A stretch of DNA of 64,000 nucleotides, from assembly GCF_900187355.1 (NCBI RefSeq), contig NZ_LT906451.1, forward strand, positions 806,501-870,500. The letters are read 5' to 3'. Position numbers and translations under genes: made by a program. This DNA comes from Legionella lansingensis. Lineage in GTDB: Bacteria > Pseudomonadota > Gammaproteobacteria > Legionellales > Legionellaceae. The notes beneath the pieces are model-generated. The model made no database searches. It was not told where the DNA came from and saw only the letters and a list, made by a program, of their open reading frames with translations. Within the stretch, counting starts at the first letter, position 1; each line of letters starts with the position of its first letter. Positions 55,910 to 64,000 of this stretch are shown here, one piece after another.

Positions 55910-57607
55910 ATGAATGGAATTTTGCTCATGGTTCTTATATTATTCCTTCTTTTGCATGGATATACGTTGCATAAAGTCCAGCATTATCTCTTACTAACTC
56001 TATTTTCTTTGCTACTTTTTCTTCCTGGCATCATCGCCATGCCGGTAACAGATAGAGACGAAGCACATTTTGCTCAAGCCAGCCGACAAATGTTACAAAC
56101 TGGCCAGTATTTTCAGGTTCGTTTCCAAGATAAGACACGTTTTCAAAAACCGCCCGGGATAAATTGGTTGCAAGTTGTCAGTGTCAGCGTATTTAGTGAT
56201 GCTGAATCTAAAGCAATATGGCCTTATCGCCTACCTTCAGTATTGGGGGCACTATTTTCAGTGCTCTTATTCTATTTTTTTGCTCACCAATTTGTTGGTC
56301 GAAGCACAGCCTTATTAGCTTCAGCCTTGTTAGCTACTGCTTTGCTATTCGTTGTTGAAGCGCATTTGGCGGTGACAGATGCTTCTTTGCTATCGGCTGT
56401 TTTATTGATGCAAGGAGCTCTTTGGTATTGTTATGATAAAGGACTAAGGGGGGAGAATGTTCACTGGATTTGGGCATTATGTTTTTGGTTTGCTATGGCT
56501 TACGGCATGGTTTTAAAAGGTGTCACCCCGTTAGTAGGCCTTCTCACAATTTTAGCCTTATGCATTATAGAAAAGCGTGTGAATTGGTTGCGAGGGTTGC
56601 GACCATGTCGTGGGTTGTTATTTTTTATTCTCCTTACTCTGAAATGGTTATTGATGCTGAATGCCGCAGAAAATAGCAATTATTTAATGCAGATGATTCA
56701 TAAAGACTTGTTACCTAAATTACAAGGAGGGCATGAGTCCCATGGCAGACCACCTCTGTTTCATCTTGCTATCCTACCTTTAACCTTCTGGCCTGCATCA
56801 CTGTTTTTGTGGCAAGGCGGCGTCTATGCCACAGTCAATCGGCATCAAAAGACAGTAAAGTTTCTATTGGCTTGGCTTTTGCCCACTTGGCTTTTTTTTG
56901 AGATCATGCCTACGAAGTTGCCACAATATGTATTACCCACTTTCCCAGCTATTGCTTTGCTTTGTGCATTGGCTATTAATCATACTCAGACTGATCACAT
57001 CACTCAAAGAGGAAAGTGGTTGCATTTTTTACAGCTAATGTGGGGGTTATTGTCCTTAGGTCTAGCGTTCGTTTTGGCTCTACTTCCTTATCTCGTTTTG
57101 CATAAAATTCCTATGCTCAGTTTTATTATTTTTGGTGGGATTTCGGTATTGACCTTGATTGCCATCTATTTCTCCTGGCAAGGTGCTTATCACCGCTCCT
57201 GTGTGGCAGTTTTTCTGGCATCACTTTTAGTCTATCCCATTATTTTTAACAAACTTCTGCCGCAATTAGAGCCTGTGTGGCTTGCTCGTAATGCTGCCCA
57301 GCTCATCGAGATAAAGAAAATTTCGCAGCAAAAACCTCTATTAGTTGTAGGATTTGCAGAACCCAGTTTGGTCTTTAATTTGAATACCAAACTGGTCAAA
57401 TACAGTGACGGTACCGAGGCTAAGCAAATAATAAAAAATGACATAACGCGTCTAGCATTAATTGATGGTATTATTCTAAACGAATGGGAGAAAGGTGGAC
57501 TCACATTGTCCATCGTAGCCCAGACCAAGGGGTTTAATTATACGAAAGGTCGCTGGGTTGAGCTCTTTTTAGTGGCCAGAAGAGGAGAAATAAATGTCGC
57601 CATTTGA
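55910..57607 (+). CDS. GT39-family glycosyltransferase (ArnT-like)
   Basis: 565 residues from the ATG at 55910; the frame opens with a TTG at 55889. It has about ten membrane segments. The conserved first periplasmic loop reads PVTDRDEAHFAQASRQML with the acidic D-E motif that binds polyprenyl-phosphate-sugar. RFQKPPGINWLQ and EIMPTKLPQYVLPTFPAIAL also match GT39 enzymes. Such enzymes transfer a sugar from undecaprenyl phosphate to lipid A or other targets. PAP2 and GT2 genes follow, overlapping by 14 bases and after 32 bases. Confidence 0.88.
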   Translation: MNGILLMVLILFLLLHGYTLHKVQHYLLLTLFSLLLFLPGIIAMPVTDRDEAHFAQASRQMLQTGQYFQVRFQDKTRFQKPPGINWLQVVSVSVFSDAESKAIWPYRLPSVLGALFSVLLFYFFAHQFVGRSTALLASALLATALLFVVEAHLAVTDASLLSAVLLMQGALWYCYDKGLRGENVHWIWALCFWFAMAYGMVLKGVTPLVGLLTILALCIIEKRVNWLRGLRPCRGLLFFILLTLKWLLMLNAAENSNYLMQMIHKDLLPKLQGGHESHGRPPLFHLAILPLTFWPASLFLWQGGVYATVNRHQKTVKFLLAWLLPTWLFFEIMPTKLPQYVLPTFPAIALLCALAINHTQTDHITQRGKWLHFLQLMWGLLSLGLAFVLALLPYLVLHKIPMLSFIIFGGISVLTLIAIYFSWQGAYHRSCVAVFLASLLVYPIIFNKLLPQLEPVWLARNAAQLIEIKKISQQKPLLVVGFAEPSLVFNLNTKLVKYSDGTEAKQIIKNDITRLALIDGIILNEWEKGGLTLSIVAQTKGFNYTKGRWVELFLVARRGEINVAI

Positions 57608-58244
57608 TCGCTTGTTAGGGGTAATGACCAAACCTGGCATCATGTTAAGTTATATCGGTTTAATCGTATTATCTTTTCTCTATTTCGACAAACCCATCGC
57701 TGAATATTTCTACAACCTTGATATAAGGGCACACTTGGCTTTGATCGGGTGGCTGACCAAATTAGGATTGGGTATGGTCTGGTTGCCTGTTTTGTTTATT
57801 GCTGCTCTTTTTTTTCGTTATATTTATGCAAATCGTGAATATGAAGTACGGGCTTGGTTTTTATTTATGTGCGTTGCAATCCCTAGCGCCATTTGTGGAT
57901 TTTTGAAAGTGCTTTTCGGGCGTGCACGGCCAAATTTATGGCTGCACAATGATCTATTTGGCTTTTATGGTTTGCAACTGCATTCTCCTTTTTGGTCTTT
58001 TCCTTCAGGTCACACAACCACCATAATGAGCCTCGTTTTTGGCTTAAGTATCGTGTTTCCAAGATATGCTTATGCATTGATGTTGACTGGAATAACGGTT
58101 GCTATTTCCCGTGTATTGTTAACCCATCATTATTTAAGTGACATTCTAGCTGCAAGTTATTTGAGCTTATTAGAAATAGGCATTTTGCTTTGCTTTTTAC
58201 GGCGCAAATCGTGGCTGGCACCTGCATGGGGACATACAGTATAA
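57594..58244 (+). CDS. PAP2-family membrane phosphatase
   Basis: 216 residues, about six membrane segments. The three phosphatase motifs are KVLFGRARPN (K-x6-RP), PSGHTTTIMS (PSGH) and SRVLLTHHYLSDILAAS (SR-x5-H-x3-D). It would remove phosphate from undecaprenyl diphosphate or lipid A. It overlaps the 3' end of the GT39 gene by 14 bases and a GT2 gene follows, so the three probably act in one lipid-linked sugar pathway. Confidence 0.92.
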   Translation: MSPFDRLLGVMTKPGIMLSYIGLIVLSFLYFDKPIAEYFYNLDIRAHLALIGWLTKLGLGMVWLPVLFIAALFFRYIYANREYEVRAWFLFMCVAIPSAICGFLKVLFGRARPNLWLHNDLFGFYGLQLHSPFWSFPSGHTTTIMSLVFGLSIVFPRYAYALMLTGITVAISRVLLTHHYLSDILAASYLSLLEIGILLCFLRRKSWLAPAWGHTV

Positions 58245-58276
58245 TGTGGGACATTTAATCATTTGGATAGAAGTCA

Positions 58277-59008
58277 ATGCCCACAAACACGCAGATGGAT
58301 GTTTCCATAATCATCCCTGTTTATAATGAAGTAGATAATGTGGAAGCTCTTTATAAAGAAATCGCAGCTGCCCTTTCTCTGGAGCGATTTATCTATGAAG
58401 TCATTTTTATTGACGATGGGAGTACCGATGGTACGGCGGAACGTTTAAGGCTTTTGTCACAAAATTTACCAAACTTAAGGGTGCTCTATCATAGAAGAAA
58501 TTTTGGCCAAAGTGCGGGTTTACTAAGTGGAGCAAAGGCTGCTCAATATTCAATGTTGGTGACTTTAGATGGTGATGGTCAAAATGATCCTCATGATATA
58601 CCTCGTCTTTTTGAGCAACGAAAGGATGCGCGAACTGTTGTGTTGGGTATTCGCAAAAAAAGAGATGACAATATCTTGCGACGGCTATCGTCACGAATCG
58701 GCAATGGTGTCCGTAAGCGTTTACTCAATGATGATTGTCCTGATACAGGGTGTAGCTTAAAGCTATTCCCTCGAGATGCTTTTTTGGCCTTACCTCACTT
58801 CAATCATTTTCACCGCTTCCTACCTGCTCTATTCAAGAGAGCAGGATTTAGACTGATTAATCTTCCCGTTAATCATCGTCCCCGACGACACGGTGTTTCA
58901 AAATATGGCATCATGAATCGTTTATTCGTAGGTATATATGATTTAATTGGCGTTCGCTGGTTATTAAAGCGTCCGTGTGCACCGGAGGTTTCTACAAATG
59001 AGAACTGA
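58277..59008 (+). CDS. GT2-family glycosyltransferase (polyprenyl-phosphate sugar synthase type)
   Basis: 243 residues, a GT-A fold. The start VSIIIPVYNEVDNVEALYKE is the nucleotide-sugar site and FIDDGSTDGTAERLRLL and LVTLDGDGQNDPHDIPRL hold the DxD-type metal motif. This resembles the catalytic part of ArnC, GtrB and dolichol-phosphate mannose synthase, but no C-terminal membrane pair is present, as in the eukaryotic-type DPMS. It would make the undecaprenyl-phosphate-sugar donor for the GT39 enzyme upstream. Its 3' end overlaps the LAB_N gene. Confidence 0.88.
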   Translation: MPTNTQMDVSIIIPVYNEVDNVEALYKEIAAALSLERFIYEVIFIDDGSTDGTAERLRLLSQNLPNLRVLYHRRNFGQSAGLLSGAKAAQYSMLVTLDGDGQNDPHDIPRLFEQRKDARTVVLGIRKKRDDNILRRLSSRIGNGVRKRLLNDDCPDTGCSLKLFPRDAFLALPHFNHFHRFLPALFKRAGFRLINLPVNHRPRRHGVSKYGIMNRLFVGIYDLIGVRWLLKRPCAPEVSTNEN

Positions 59009-59306
59009 ATACCTTTGGCTAGGGCTTGGTTTAATTGGGCAGGGTGTTTTTTCTGCGCGTTTTATTGTGCAGTGGCTAGTTAGCGAAAGAGAGAAGAAAA
59101 GTATCATCCCAGTTGCATTTTGGTATCTCAGCCTATTTGGAGGGTTAACACTGTTGGTGTATTCAATTTATAAGCAAGATCCTGTATTCATTCTTGGTCA
59201 GTCAACAGGTGTGTTCATCTATACAAGGAACTTATACCTTATCCATCGAGAAAGGGCTTCACGTATTGCTAAACTAAATCGCATGAGTCAAAAAGGGGTG
59301 TCTTGA
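58998..59306 (+). CDS. Lipid-A-disaccharide synthase N-terminal-like (LAB_N) membrane protein
   Basis: 102 residues from the ATG at 58998, 11 bases before the stop of the GT2 gene. Three membrane segments (YLWLGLGLIGQGVFSARFIV, FWYLSLFGGLTLLVYSIY, LGQSTGVFIYTRNLYLIH) and the motif QWLVSEREKKSIIPVAFWYL are those of the LAB_N domain. This domain is fused to LpxB in some bacteria and occurs alone beside GT2 and GT39 genes in others; its role in lipid A modification is not well settled. Confidence 0.88.
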   Translation: MRTEYLWLGLGLIGQGVFSARFIVQWLVSEREKKSIIPVAFWYLSLFGGLTLLVYSIYKQDPVFILGQSTGVFIYTRNLYLIHRERASRIAKLNRMSQKGVS

Positions 59307-59337
59307 CTTCTTGCTATTTCTTTAAATTATAAAAAGT

Positions 59338-59388
59338 AGCCTGGGCCCGAAGGGCTGAAACCCGGGTTTCATTCGTTTCACCCAGGCT
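59338..59388. repeat. Inverted repeat between LAB_N and GT39 genes
   Basis: AGCCTGGGCCCGAAGGGCTG and CATTCGTTTCACCCAGGCT, with AAACCCGGGTTT in between, form a hairpin (AGCCTGGG/CCCAGGCT plus a central palindrome). It overlaps the end of the convergent GT39 gene. It may be a bidirectional terminator. Confidence 0.5.
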
Positions 59389-60799
59389 TATCTGATGATT
59401 CATAAATTTGCATAAAAGTGTACCCGCCTATTACTGTTTTTCGTTTAGTGTCTTCAATCAATCTGACGTTACTTGCATGCATTTGATCATGAGCGTATAC
59501 CCAGAAAGGAATCTCCTTTCCCTTCCAAATGAGTAAACATTGACCCTGAGGTAGGTGATATTTGTTAATGGAGGTTAGTAACCATACATTTTTGTGAGCT
59601 AGAGTAGATGTAAGATTACCTAATAGCCAATAAGAATCTGAAACAATCCAGTCTATGTGATGAGAAGAATCGTATTTAAGGAGTTCAATTATTGCCTGTA
59701 AGGGTTTTTGTTTGTTCTTGCTTTGTTCAAAGTGATGACTAAGGATTAAAATCATCAAGAAGATAACTTCGATTAGGAGGCTCAAACTTACAAACTTAAG
59801 AATTCGTGTTTTTAAATCAGGACAATATTTAACCTGACTGAGATAAAAGACCGGGAAAAGAAATAAAAGAGGAATCAGCCAACGTGTCTTAAAGGCATGC
59901 ATATCACCGATAATGACTGTCAAGAATAAGACGGGTAAGAGAATGATATGATATCGATGCAATAATCTATTGGCTATTTTCTCAGATAGATTGATTTGTC
60001 TTTTTGGGAAAAAAAAACATAAAGTCACAAAAGCAGGTAGGCTAAATATCAACACGACGATGGTTAATTCTCCCATCCCTTGTCTAAGTGAAGTAGCATT
60101 TGGATGCAATTTGTAGATGCTAGATAATGCAATGTGTGGCTCTTTCCAAAGCCACCATAAGTAGGGACAGGTGAGTAAGAGTGCCAATAGTAAGCTGTAA
60201 ATCATGTAAGGATGGATAAATTTTTTGCGGAATTCTTTTAATGAAAGAGCACTAGTCAAAAGAACAACCAAAAATAGTAGGTAGTTAAATTTTGCAAGCA
60301 GTCCTGCAGCGAGAATACAGCCAAATAGAGTGTACCAAATATATTTCGAGAAGCGTTCTGGAATAATCATCCAATACCATGTTAAGCAGGCAGTGAGTAA
60401 CGCTAAAATAGAGTGCGTATTGTCTTTGATGAGATCAAGGCCGATTGCTGGAATAAGAGTCCATGAGAGCGTAGCACACCAGGCCAATAGAAGCGTTTCG
60501 CAGTGAATCTTGCAGATTAAATGAAAAAAATAAAGGCAAAAAAAGAACAAGCTACATTTTAGGAGTGTTAAGGAAAACAAATTAACACCCAATGCCTTAA
60601 AGAAAAGATATTGCAGCCAAGTATATAAAGGTGGTTGACCAGGATAGCCTGGAAGTAATTCCTGGGCCAGCATGACTTGTTCGGATTCATCGAGTAAAAG
60701 GATTTGGCCACGGAAAAAAATTCTGATGAGAAGAATGGTTAAGCTAAAAAGAAACAGGATAATTGCAGGATGCCCAAGCCAATAACCGTCTTTTTTCAT
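59378..60799 (-). CDS. Second GT39-type glycosyltransferase
   Basis: 473 residues from the ATG at 60799 (an upstream TTG at 60823 is in frame). About ten membrane segments. The first loop LLLDESEQVMLAQELLPGYP carries the D-E pair of GT39 enzymes and GQPPLYTWLQYLFFKALGVN is the following conserved block. It differs from the GT39 protein at 55910 in length and in lacking its long C-terminal part. It converges on the LAB_N gene and may decorate lipid A or another envelope polymer with the same polyprenyl sugar. Confidence 0.82.
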   Translation of the reverse strand: MKKDGYWLGHPAIILFLFSLTILLIRIFFRGQILLLDESEQVMLAQELLPGYPGQPPLYTWLQYLFFKALGVNLFSLTLLKCSLFFFCLYFFHLICKIHCETLLLAWCATLSWTLIPAIGLDLIKDNTHSILALLTACLTWYWMIIPERFSKYIWYTLFGCILAAGLLAKFNYLLFLVVLLTSALSLKEFRKKFIHPYMIYSLLLALLLTCPYLWWLWKEPHIALSSIYKLHPNATSLRQGMGELTIVVLIFSLPAFVTLCFFFPKRQINLSEKIANRLLHRYHIILLPVLFLTVIIGDMHAFKTRWLIPLLFLFPVFYLSQVKYCPDLKTRILKFVSLSLLIEVIFLMILILSHHFEQSKNKQKPLQAIIELLKYDSSHHIDWIVSDSYWLLGNLTSTLAHKNVWLLTSINKYHLPQGQCLLIWKGKEIPFWVYAHDQMHASNVRLIEDTKRKTVIGGYTFMQIYESSDKPG

Positions 60800-61028
60800 A
60801 TTAAATATCCGTATTGCTTGCAAAGCTTACATTAGTTAAAACGCAGCATTATACGATTTTAGCAGCCTGGATGCAGTGAGGCGCTGATTGATCCTCTCAC
60901 TTTTTGAGCTCTCGGAGCCTTCTTGCCAGAAATATCTCATTAGCTTTTTTTTACTCTTTCTTTTAAGCTGTATCTGTATCAATACAGAATATGCCTTTAA
61001 GCTTGTGATGAACAGGGAGCAGGTAATC

Positions 61029-62300
61029 ATGAACTTTGAAAAGGACTTAGAGGAACTCATTGCTGTTTATGCCATTTATGATAAGGAACTTAATATTTAT
61101 AAAGACAAAAAATCCTTAGGCATTGAAGAAAAACAAAAAATTGAAGCAATGTTGATTGCTTTAATCTCTCAATACCTTTCTCAGGATGGATTAGAGGACA
61201 AAGATAGGATTACCCATCATTCAAAAAAACTGCAAAGGTTTTTTCATCCAGACAAATACCTAACCAGTTCCCCCGAAAATAAGTGGCTGCAAGATACGCT
61301 ATATCCCACAGAGACAAGCAAGGGAGGGACTTGTTTTAATTTGGTGAAATTATGTGAGAAGAAATTAAAAAACCCTGAATTGCCTGAGTTCCATCTTGAA
61401 AATATAACAACGATGGAGGCTTTGATTACACGTTTAGAGCGAGATAAGGAGTATGCAACGACATATACGGAGCGTGCCTTGTTGGAGAGTATATTAACAA
61501 TGCTCAGGTCAGCAGGTAACTATAATAGTCAGATGGACGACAAAATCCCGATCATTTGGGCAAAACGGTTGACACAGCTAATGCCTTATCTTACGACAGG
61601 CTATTGTGTAAGTTATTTTCTAAAAGAATTGGCCTTATTGTATGCAGTTACCTTTACCCTAACGAAGAGTGGTCAATGGTTTGAACATTCCAGTTCAACG
61701 CATTTGCAGATGGTGGGACAAGTAATGCATGTATTTAGTGACACCATTTTTGCTGCAGTAACTGCACTCATAGCCAGACTAACAGAATTGAATATTTTTA
61801 TGGTTCGAGGAGCGATTAATTTAGGTATTGATGCGAGTGGGGGGCTTTATAAATTACTTGCAGCTCCGAGAGTTCCAAATGATGCAACAAACAATAGTAG
61901 AGCGCTCATCTTAGCTCCCCAAGATTTATTTGGTGGCTTACGTTTTACAACATTTGAATTAAAGTTATTAGCAATGGGGCTTGAGGAGAAAGCGAAGCAA
62001 TTGAAGAATCAATGGTTACTTGGTTGGCGAGCAGGAAGCATAAAGTATGCTGCGATAAAAGAAACATTACAAGCTCTGCAACGATTAGACAGCACTGACG
62101 TGGATCTAAGCACTAAATTAGATGAAGCGGAGAAGATTATAAAAGAGCTAGCCAAGAATCAAAAAGTAAATGTCAATGGAAGTGGAACGAACAAGACTAT
62201 TAAGATGGCTCAAATGACTTTAGTGAGGCTTAAGAAGCCAAAACCTGCGGAAGAAGAAAGAAGCCTTATCCATTGCGACGAAATGATTTCCCTTACCTGA
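61029..62300 (+). CDS. Candidate effector with a J-like HPD segment and Glu-rich C-terminus
   Basis: 423 residues from the ATG at 61029 (GGGAGCAGG upstream); longer frames start at 61008 and 60888, the latter adding a hydrophobic stretch, and cannot be excluded. The segment ITHHSKKLQRFFHPDKYLTS (residues 61-80) resembles helix II and the HPD loop (73-75) of J domains, but the rest of a J domain is not evident. A hydrophobic region lies at about 195-255. The C-terminus KPAEEERSLIHCDEMISLT has the acidic EEE cluster described for Dot/Icm translocation signals. I do not recognise the protein. A Dot/Icm effector is a plausible but unproven reading. Neighbours are envelope genes. Confidence 0.6.
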   Translation: MNFEKDLEELIAVYAIYDKELNIYKDKKSLGIEEKQKIEAMLIALISQYLSQDGLEDKDRITHHSKKLQRFFHPDKYLTSSPENKWLQDTLYPTETSKGGTCFNLVKLCEKKLKNPELPEFHLENITTMEALITRLERDKEYATTYTERALLESILTMLRSAGNYNSQMDDKIPIIWAKRLTQLMPYLTTGYCVSYFLKELALLYAVTFTLTKSGQWFEHSSSTHLQMVGQVMHVFSDTIFAAVTALIARLTELNIFMVRGAINLGIDASGGLYKLLAAPRVPNDATNNSRALILAPQDLFGGLRFTTFELKLLAMGLEEKAKQLKNQWLLGWRAGSIKYAAIKETLQALQRLDSTDVDLSTKLDEAEKIIKELAKNQKVNVNGSGTNKTIKMAQMTLVRLKKPKPAEEERSLIHCDEMISLT

Positions 62301-62310
62301 GTTCAGTAGC

Positions 62311-62425
62311 AATGGATTTAAGTTAAGCGCTTAAGTTTCTAACTCGGTTCAGTCTGAGATCTCTGTGGCGCAATAATTAACATATAGTTGTAAATTTAAA
62401 CAAAACGCTTTAGCTTAACACCGTT
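62311..62425. repeat. Diverged copy of the MITE-like element
   Basis: Starts AATGGATTTAAGTTAAGC and runs through TTCTAACTCGGTTCAGTCTG, matching the reverse complement of the right half of 25278-25447 (AATGGCGTTAAGTTAAGC; TTCTAACCGGTTCGGGCTG) with a few changes. The far end AGCTTAACACCGTT (62412-62425) matches the terminal repeat at 11 of 14 positions. The middle is shortened and AT-rich. It lies between the candidate effector and ugd. Confidence 0.5.
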
Positions 62426-62508
62426 CGGTTCAGTGACTCCTACTTAAAGCTATTTGCATTCTTGTGAATTTGGCTGATAATGCAAGGATTTGCTTTTTTG
62501 AGATAACC

Positions 62509-63858
62509 ATGATCATTTCAGTTTATGGGGCAGGCTATGTAGGATTGGTTTCTGCTGTATGTCTGGCCAAGCTCGGATATCAAGTGATTTGTGCTGATAT
62601 CGATGAGCACAAGATTCACATGTTACTAGAGGGCAAATGTCCCATATATGAAGATGGACTTCCAGAATTGTTGGAAGAACAACTAAATAAACGGCTTATG
62701 TTCACCAATAACCTGGTTGAAGCAATAAAGAAAGCAGAGATCCACATTATTGCAACGGGGACCCCAAGCTTGCCTGATGGCAGTGCTGATTTGTCCCAGG
62801 TTTTTGCCGTAGCTACTATGATCGCTCAAGAGGCGGATATTGACGGGATCTTGGTTATCAAATCCACTGTTCCAGTCAGAACGGGTGATGCAGTTCAAAC
62901 TCACGTCGAGGAGGAGCTTTTACGTGGTGGAAAAACGATTAAGCTCGCAGTATGTGCTAATCCTGAGTTCTTACGTGAAGGAACAGCTGTCTATGATTTC
63001 TTGCATGCAGATAGAATCGTTATAGGAGGGGAAGATAAGAAGGCTCTTGATGTCCTTAAGAGGATTTATCAACCTCTTGTTGATAAAGGTATCCCACTTC
63101 TGTGTATGAATCGGCGTTCTGCCGAGCTTACGAAATATGCTAGCAATGCTATGCTGGCCTTAAGAATTAGCTTTATCAATTATATCAGTCAACTTGCAGA
63201 AGCACTTGATGCCAATGTTGATGAGATCCGCCAGGGTATAGGGTTTGATCATCGTATTGGTCCTCATTTCTTGTTCCCTGGCATAGGTTACGGAGGTTCT
63301 TGTTTCCCTAAGGATGTCCGCGCTTTAATACAAATTGCAAAGTCAATCGATATGAATGTCGATTTTTTGGAAGCTATCGAGAATGTTAACCAATGGCAAA
63401 AAGATTGGGTCTTCAAGCAGGTGTCCAAACATTTTCATCATAATCTCAAGGGATTAACAATTGGTCTCTGGGGTTTGTCATTCAAACCTGGAACAGATGA
63501 TTTGAGGGAGGCAAGCAGTCTTGTGATCATTGATTCATTGCTTTGTGCTGGGGTGCAACTTAGGGTATATGATCCGGTAGCCATGCCTGCTGCAAAAAAA
63601 ATATTAGAAGGAACCATCATATGGTGCGAGTCTGCAGAAGAGGTGCTTGATGGTGGTGTGGACGCTTTAGTTATTGCAACTGAATGGCTGGAGTTTAAAA
63701 ATTTTTGCTTGCGTACCCTGAAGGATAAATTAGGTAAAGCACCACTCATTGATGGTCGTAATTGCTTTGATTTGTCCAAAGTGGCTTTTGCAGGATTGTC
63801 TTATTATTCTGTTGGACGTCCTTTGGTCATGGATGGGCAGCAGATGAGGAGTAGGTAG
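62509..63858 (+). CDS. ugd: UDP-glucose 6-dehydrogenase
   Basis: 449 residues from the ATG at 62509 (MIISVYGAGYVGLVSAVCLA); the open frame upstream is not used. The NAD loop is GAGYVGLVSA; the catalytic Cys lies in GYGGSCFPKDVRALIQ, with the conserved Lys in the SNAMLALRISFINYIS region. The C-terminal UDP-binding domain begins IGLWGLSFKPGTDDLREASS. It makes UDP-glucuronate, the precursor of acidic sugars and, in other bacteria, of aminoarabinose. galU, which makes its substrate, follows 3 bases later. Confidence 0.96.
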   Translation: MIISVYGAGYVGLVSAVCLAKLGYQVICADIDEHKIHMLLEGKCPIYEDGLPELLEEQLNKRLMFTNNLVEAIKKAEIHIIATGTPSLPDGSADLSQVFAVATMIAQEADIDGILVIKSTVPVRTGDAVQTHVEEELLRGGKTIKLAVCANPEFLREGTAVYDFLHADRIVIGGEDKKALDVLKRIYQPLVDKGIPLLCMNRRSAELTKYASNAMLALRISFINYISQLAEALDANVDEIRQGIGFDHRIGPHFLFPGIGYGGSCFPKDVRALIQIAKSIDMNVDFLEAIENVNQWQKDWVFKQVSKHFHHNLKGLTIGLWGLSFKPGTDDLREASSLVIIDSLLCAGVQLRVYDPVAMPAAKKILEGTIIWCESAEEVLDGGVDALVIATEWLEFKNFCLRTLKDKLGKAPLIDGRNCFDLSKVAFAGLSYYSVGRPLVMDGQQMRSR

Positions 63859-63861
63859 AGG

Positions 63862-64000
63862 ATGCCAATAAAAAAAGCTGTTTTCCCCGTCGCAGGCATA
63901 GGTTCTCGCTTTTTGCCAGCAACAAAGGCCAACCCTAAAGAAATGCTACCTATTGTTGATAAGCCCTTGATTCAATATGCTGTTGAGGAAGCTGTGCGTG
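63862..64000 (+). CDS. galU: UTP-glucose-1-phosphate uridylyltransferase (partial, 5' end)
   Basis: 46 residues before the window ends: [20 protein letters not shown] then [20 protein letters not shown] and VEEAVR. This is the nucleotide-binding loop G-x-G-[ST]-R-x-LPATKAxPKEMLP of GalU. It makes UDP-glucose for Ugd encoded 3 bases upstream, so the two form one operon. Confidence 0.93.
   Translation, partial: MPIKKAVFPVAGIGSRFLPATKANPKEMLPIVDKPLIQYAVEEAVR

Noticed and set aside
60888-61028. N-terminal extension of the 61029 gene with a hydrophobic stretch
   Set aside because: The best ribosome-binding site is before the ATG at 61029. A signal-anchor version starting at 60888 is possible but has weaker start signals.

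Overview
The window looks like a chromosomal segment of a Legionella-like gammaproteobacterium. The evidence is the AT-rich but clearly gammaproteobacterial core gene content and order, a flagellar FliA and FleS/FleR set, many short palindromic intergenic repeats, and eukaryotic-like proteins, notably an F-box/ankyrin protein ending in a CaaX box, as known for Legionella Dot/Icm effectors. The species call is inferred from recognised families; no search was run.

Layout. 1-1153: end of fliA, a VOC protein, a cupin and a repeat element. 1263-3854: prfB (programmed frameshift) and lysS. 3868-7530: repeats, an IS110-family element with a readable bridge-RNA region, the F-box/ankyrin/CaaX gene, a 51-residue coiled-coil ORF and more repeats. 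7535-11632: nrdB and nrdA behind paired NrdR boxes. 11701-15326: a NAGPA-type glycosidase, pmbA, and a secreted protein of unknown function with a threefold repeat. 15393-21819: infA-aat-trxB facing ftsK-lolA-rarA, a block also known in E. coli. 21971-26182: type III polyketide synthase, TVP38-type membrane protein, disulfide oxidoreductase and DedA. 26278-30942: FleS/FleR, an amino-acid permease, gene remnants and a toxin-antitoxin pair. 31204-39090: YhdP, a membrane protein, Mpl and two unknown proteins. 39158-46665: clpB, sppA, suhB, trmJ and a short ISC operon (iscS, a scaffold-like protein lacking the cluster cysteines, and an IscA-type carrier). 47088-48708: fis, RNase P RNA, coaX. 48944-53929: the first part of the dcw cluster (mraZ-rsmH-ftsL-ftsI-murE) behind MraZ boxes. 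53937-60799: pdxB, a site-2 protease, and an envelope glycosylation group (two GT39 enzymes, PAP2, GT2, LAB_N protein). 61029-64000: a candidate effector, ugd and the start of galU.

How the genes connect: translation (prfB, lysS, infA, aat, trmJ, rnpB), DNA precursor supply and chromosome segregation (nrdAB, trxB, ftsK, rarA), and envelope building (mpl, dcw genes, yhdP, lolA, GT39/GT2/LAB_N, ugd, galU) make up the core. The accessory signal lies in the ankyrin/CaaX gene, the IS110 element inserted in an intergenic repeat just beyond that gene's stop codon, the DHH-triplet protein, the polyketide synthase group and several unknown cytoplasmic proteins.

The most informative observation is that the IS110 element can be delimited by eye. 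Four candidate guide segments of its bridge RNA match the element's two ends and the two flanks of its present insertion, and an unoccupied copy of the same target lies about 2.2 kb downstream, beyond the ankyrin gene. The second is an IscU-fold protein in an isc operon that lacks all three cluster-ligand cysteines.
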